6,783 bases of DNA, taken from an uncultured Actinomyces sp. GTDB taxonomy: Bacteria; Actinomycetota; Actinomycetes; Actinomycetales; Actinomycetaceae. Location of the stretch: contig USPB01000109.1 of assembly GCA_900556405.1 (NCBI GenBank), forward strand, positions 1 through 6,783, read 5' to 3'. Shown here piece after piece: positions 4,553 through 6,783 of the stretch. The position numbers and the translations under genes are program-made. The notes beneath the pieces are model-generated. The model was not told where the DNA came from. It searched no databases and saw only the letters and a program-made list of their open reading frames with translations. Within the stretch, counting starts at the first letter, position 1; each line of letters starts with the position of its first letter.

Positions 4553-5290
4553 GTGGCGCGCAAGCGACGCAGGAGCCTGGGGGACAGGATTGTCCTGCTG
4601 GTGATCCTCGCTGCCCTCGTGTGGGCCTTCGCGCCCGGCGTGGGGTGGGACCTGCTGGGTCTGCGCTCGCGCCTGGGGTGGCCGCCGCTGCGCAGCGGGC
4701 AGGCGCTGTCTTCTCTGCCGGATAGCGAGGCGGCTCGGCAGCTGCGTGAGCTGACGGTTCGTGAGTCGGTCAACGACCCCGACGCTCCCGCCTATGACCG
4801 CAGCGCCTATGGGCAGAGCTGGGCGGACACGAACCACAACGGCTGCGACACTCGCAACGACATTCTTGCCCGTGACCTGGCGCGCCCCACCTTTAAGCCG
4901 GGCACGCACGACTGTGTGGTCCTGTCCGGCACGCTCGCCGAGCCCTACACGGGGGTCACGATCGAGTTCCAGAAGGGAGAGAAGACCTCGTCCCTCGTGC
5001 AGATCGACCATGTCGTCGCGCTGGCGGACGCGTGGCGCTCGGGCGCGTGGCGGTGGGACGCGCAGCGCAGGCAGGAGTTCGCCAACGATCCGCAGAACCT
5101 GCTCGCGGTGGATGGACAGGCCAACGAGGACAAGTCGGCGTCCTCTGCGGACCAGTGGCTGCCGCCGAATAGGGCCTTCCGCTGCGACTACGTGAAGCGG
5201 CAGATCGCCGTCAAGAGCGCCTACGGGCTGAGCGTGACCCGTGCCGAGCAGGATGCGATGGCTGAGCAGCTGTCAATCTGTTCGGAGTGA
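4553..5290 (+). CDS. Exported HNH endonuclease-family protein (DUF1524-like)
   Basis: 245 residues from GTG 4553. A basic N-terminus (ARKRRRSLGDR) precedes a hydrophobic segment at about 13-30, read as a signal peptide or membrane anchor, so the domain probably lies outside the membrane. The domain shows the pattern of actinobacterial secreted HNH proteins: YDRSAYGQSW (81-90), NHNGCDTRNDIL (94-105), then IDHVVALADAW (151-161) with catalytic H153. FANDPQNLLAVDGQANEDKS (176-195) supplies the Asn and Lys of the beta-beta-alpha metal finger, and QWLPPNRAFRCDYV (201-214) follows. Four cysteines (98, 121, 211, 243) suit disulfides in an exported protein. Family members are presumed DNases; the target is unknown, and nutrient scavenging or competition are possibilities only. 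No immunity gene is recognisable next to it. A strong hairpin lies just upstream. Confidence 0.88.
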   Translation: MARKRRRSLGDRIVLLVILAALVWAFAPGVGWDLLGLRSRLGWPPLRSGQALSSLPDSEAARQLRELTVRESVNDPDAPAYDRSAYGQSWADTNHNGCDTRNDILARDLARPTFKPGTHDCVVLSGTLAEPYTGVTIEFQKGEKTSSLVQIDHVVALADAWRSGAWRWDAQRRQEFANDPQNLLAVDGQANEDKSASSADQWLPPNRAFRCDYVKRQIAVKSAYGLSVTRAEQDAMAEQLSICSE

Positions 5291-5414
5291 GGAGAGAGGG
5301 GGAAGTTCTGCGTGCTTCGCGGGTGCAGCGCGCAATTCTGACCAACAATTTCCAGTGGATTCCCAGCCGTTTTCTCACAATGTGTCCATCTTGTGTGGAA
5401 CTGGGCGCACGTCC

Positions 5415-5446
5415 GGAACATTGCCCGATAACGCCGGTAATGTTCC
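5415..5446. promoter_or_regulatory. Inverted repeat upstream of the VanZ gene (operator or stem-loop)
   Basis: GGAACATT (5415-5422) and AATGTTCC (5439-5446) are exact reverse complements around a 16-base spacer, with two further matching pairs after one mismatch. It lies 9 nt before the ribosome binding site within the 175-base gap between HNH and VanZ. It could be a regulator-binding site, a leader hairpin or a weak terminator for the HNH gene. The arm spacing suits either a protein dimer or an RNA loop. I found no convincing -35/-10 pair in this gap. Confidence 0.45.
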
Positions 5447-5454
5447 CCTCAGAG

Positions 5455-5461
5455 GGAGGGG
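5455..5461 (+). promoter_or_regulatory. Ribosome binding site deciding the VanZ start
   Basis: GGAGGGG ends 4 nt before ATG 5466 and fixes that codon as the start. The frame stays open upstream to ATG 5241, inside the HNH gene, but the extra 75 residues look non-coding. Confidence 0.7.
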
Positions 5462-5465
5462 TGAC

Positions 5466-6308
5466 ATGTACACGGCAATCAACTGGGCGCTTGACCTGGG
5501 ACTTTACGCTGCGGTCTGCGCGATCACGTGTGCGCTGTGGTGGCTGCTCGGCAGGCGCAGGAATTCCGGTCGTCCCTCCTCGGGCGGCCGCGCTTCCTCG
5601 GAGGACAATCAGGCCCCTGGGCAGGAGCATCGCGCACATCTGACCGTCGTGCAGGCGCTCCCGCTCATCTATCGGCGCTCCAAGCGCACGGGTGCCCTCC
5701 TGCCGCGCGAGGAGAACCCCGACACCCCGATGACCGCGGAAATCCCAGTGATCGCGGCCCCTGCCTCGTCGATGTGGAGGCTCCCGCGCGCCCTTCCGCT
5801 CGCCTGGTTCCTCTATGTCGTCGGCCTGCTGATTTTTACGCTGCTGCCGCTGCCCTCCGACCCGGTGGCCGCGTGCGCCGCGATCATCCACTGGGATAAC
5901 TACATGCCCTTCGGGTCTTTCGTGGCGGTCGTCGACCAGTTCCGTGAGGGTGAGAACCTGCGCGGGACCCTGTATGGCCTGTCGATCCTGCTCAACATCG
6001 CTCTGTTCGTGCCCTTCGGCGCGCTGGCGGAAACCAGCTGGCGCATCCGGCGCATGCGCAGTGCCCCCGCCGATGGGTCTCGCCTGGTGCGCTCAATCCC
6101 GCATCGCCGCGTCCTCGCGTGGGTGGCGATCGGCTGCGTCCTCTCCTGCCTCATCGAGCTGACCCAGTACACGGGCCTGTTCGGCGTCGTGCCCTGCACC
6201 TACCGGGTCGTCGACATCGACGATGTCATCATGAACACACTGGGTGCCTACGCGGGCGTGCGTCTGCTGCCGTTCATGGCGCGCAACTCGCGCTTCATGG
6301 GCGCATAG
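5466..6308 (+). CDS. VanZ-family membrane protein
   Basis: 280 residues with about five membrane segments: one near the N-terminus (8-28), then 109-129, 168-188, 217-240 and about 252-270. VanZ-family hallmarks are ILLNIALFVPFGAL (174-187), SCLIELTQYTG (227-237) and YRVVDIDDVIMNTLGAYAGV (246-265), including the conserved Glu, Gln, Arg, Asp-Asp and Asn. VanZ of the enterococcal vanA cluster gives low-level teicoplanin resistance, but most chromosomal homologues lie outside resistance clusters and their function is unsettled; no van genes are nearby. Residues about 29-103 form an unusually long hydrophilic linker, rich in Arg, Ser and Pro, between the first helix and the VanZ core. The 3' end overlaps the doc gene on the other strand by 14 bases. 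Confidence 0.88.
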   Translation: MYTAINWALDLGLYAAVCAITCALWWLLGRRRNSGRPSSGGRASSEDNQAPGQEHRAHLTVVQALPLIYRRSKRTGALLPREENPDTPMTAEIPVIAAPASSMWRLPRALPLAWFLYVVGLLIFTLLPLPSDPVAACAAIIHWDNYMPFGSFVAVVDQFREGENLRGTLYGLSILLNIALFVPFGALAETSWRIRRMRSAPADGSRLVRSIPHRRVLAWVAIGCVLSCLIELTQYTGLFGVVPCTYRVVDIDDVIMNTLGAYAGVRLLPFMARNSRFMGA

Positions 6309-6678
6309 CCGTCCATTCCGAGAGCGTGGCGCAGACTTGCTCCATCGTCATCTGAGAGGAAGCGATGGCGATGACAAGCTCGTAGACGTCATCGTTGGAC
6401 ACGTCTTCATGGATCTCCAGCGCATTGAGTGATAGGAAAACGGAACATGCGGCCCATCCAAGGCGCTTGTTTCCGTCGATCAGCGCGTGATTTTTTGTGA
6501 GTGATTCGAGGAGGGCTGCGGCCTTGGCGGCGGTGGACGGGTAGGCATCCTGGCCCATCAACGTTGTTTGGGGGCGCAGTGCTGCCGCATTGAGGAGGCC
6601 GAGATCCCGGACAGGACCGATTTTCAGCGCGGATACGATGTCCAGCAGGTCCTCAAGCGAGAGAAACTCGCACGGCAT
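6295..6678 (-). CDS. doc: Doc/Fic-family toxin of a type II toxin-antitoxin pair
   Basis: 127 residues, almost the length of phage P1 Doc (126). The Fic-fold motif is HALIDGNKR (64-72): H64 catalytic, D68 metal-binding, and K71 in the place where AMP-transferring Fic proteins have Gly, the Doc hallmark. P1 Doc uses this altered motif to phosphorylate EF-Tu and stop translation; the same activity here is inferred. The usual Doc Phe of HxF is Leu66. The upstream segment AAALRPQTTLMGQDAYPSTAAKAAAL matches the Doc N-terminal half. ATG 6678 is chosen because it begins 4 nt after the antitoxin stop and gives the family length; a longer frame from GTG 6723 would overlap the antitoxin. There is no clear ribosome binding site, so translation is probably coupled to the antitoxin. 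The 3' end overlaps the VanZ gene. Confidence 0.88.
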   Translation of the reverse strand: MPCEFLSLEDLLDIVSALKIGPVRDLGLLNAAALRPQTTLMGQDAYPSTAAKAAALLESLTKNHALIDGNKRLGWAACSVFLSLNALEIHEDVSNDDVYELVIAIASSQMTMEQVCATLSEWTAMRP

Positions 6679-6682
6679 GGTG

Positions 6683-6783
6683 TTACTGGCCGAGCCGCTC
6701 AAGTGCGTCCCCCCAGCGCTCAACGGTGTGGTTGAGTGCGTCGGTGACGCGCTGACGGTGGGTCATGCGGTTGAATTCCTCAT
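6683..6783 (-). CDS. Probable Doc antitoxin, C-terminal fragment (5' part beyond window)
   Basis: On the minus strand one frame is open from the window edge to TAA (complement of 6683-6685), with 32 visible residues including HRQRVTDALNHTVERWGDAL. It ends 4 nt before the toxin ATG, the usual antitoxin-toxin order. The charged, amphipathic-helix character fits the C-terminal segment by which Phd-type antitoxins wrap into the Doc cleft. The DNA-binding N-terminal half lies outside the window, so the antitoxin family (Phd or another) cannot be assigned. The other two minus-strand frames here are closed (TGA at the complement of 6763-6765 and 6720-6722), so this frame is the only candidate. Confidence 0.65.
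   Translation of the reverse strand, partial: EEFNRMTHRQRVTDALNHTVERWGDALERLGQ

Noticed and set aside
5241..5465. Upstream start (ATG 5241) for the VanZ protein
   Set aside because: It lies inside the HNH gene, and the added residues have no membrane or family character. ATG 5466 has a strong ribosome binding site.
5287..5643. Small gene starting at the GTG overlapping the HNH stop codon
   Set aside because: The purine-rich run there lies after the start, the predicted peptide has no family features, and it runs out of frame into the VanZ gene.
5466..6308. Glycopeptide-resistance locus
   Set aside because: Only a VanZ-family protein is present. There are no vanA/H/X/R/S-type genes, and VanZ homologues are common outside resistance clusters.
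6679..6723. Longer Doc N-terminus from GTG 6723
   Set aside because: It overlaps the antitoxin reading frame and exceeds the Doc family length. ATG 6678, 4 nt after the antitoxin stop, fits better.

Overview
The window is high-GC DNA with strongly G/C-biased third codon positions, actinobacterial-type secreted and membrane proteins, and several start codons lacking a Shine-Dalgarno sequence. It looks like an actinobacterial chromosome. A member of the Actinomycetaceae (Actinomyces/Schaalia type) is my best guess, but this is an inference: no rRNA or other marker gene is present.

Layout. (1) Positions 1-446 (+) hold the 3' end of a probable alpha/beta hydrolase. (2) Positions 447-1028 form a 582-base gap between convergent genes with no credible gene. 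It holds a perfect 16-bp inverted repeat (503-518/600-615) around an AT-rich core, then an array of seven copies of a 16-base motif in both orientations. Two of the motif pairs bracket related 75-bp hairpin units (699-773 and 917-991). (3) Positions 1029-2105 (-) encode a PfkB-family carbohydrate kinase with two Ala/Ser/Pro-rich insertions. (4) Divergently, 2186-2920 (+) encodes a TRIC/UPF0126 (YicG-like) membrane protein, followed 9 nt later by an APC-superfamily amino acid permease (2930-4432, +) with an acidic cytoplasmic loop insertion. (5) After the permease come a consensus DnaA-box 9-mer and two GC-rich stem-loops, the second a perfect 14-bp stem. (6) Positions 4553-5290 (+) encode a membrane-anchored or exported HNH endonuclease-family (DUF1524-like) protein. 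(7) Positions 5466-6308 (+) encode a VanZ-family membrane protein. (8) On the minus strand, a Doc/Fic-family toxin (6295-6678) overlaps the VanZ 3' end by 14 bases. It is preceded 4 nt upstream by the C-terminal codons of a probable antitoxin that runs off the window end.

How the genes relate. TRIC plus permease is the most plausible two-gene membrane-transport operon. Antitoxin plus Doc is a toxin-antitoxin operon cut by the window edge. The HNH and VanZ proteins both act at or outside the membrane, but nothing shows that they work together. The kinase and hydrolase are separate metabolic genes converging on the repeat array.

The least explained element is the array at 699-1017: paired inverted motifs, G.U wobbles biased to the + strand and some base changes that keep pairing suggest a dispersed, structured RNA or REP/MITE-like repeat family. 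No complete new defence or mobile system is evident.
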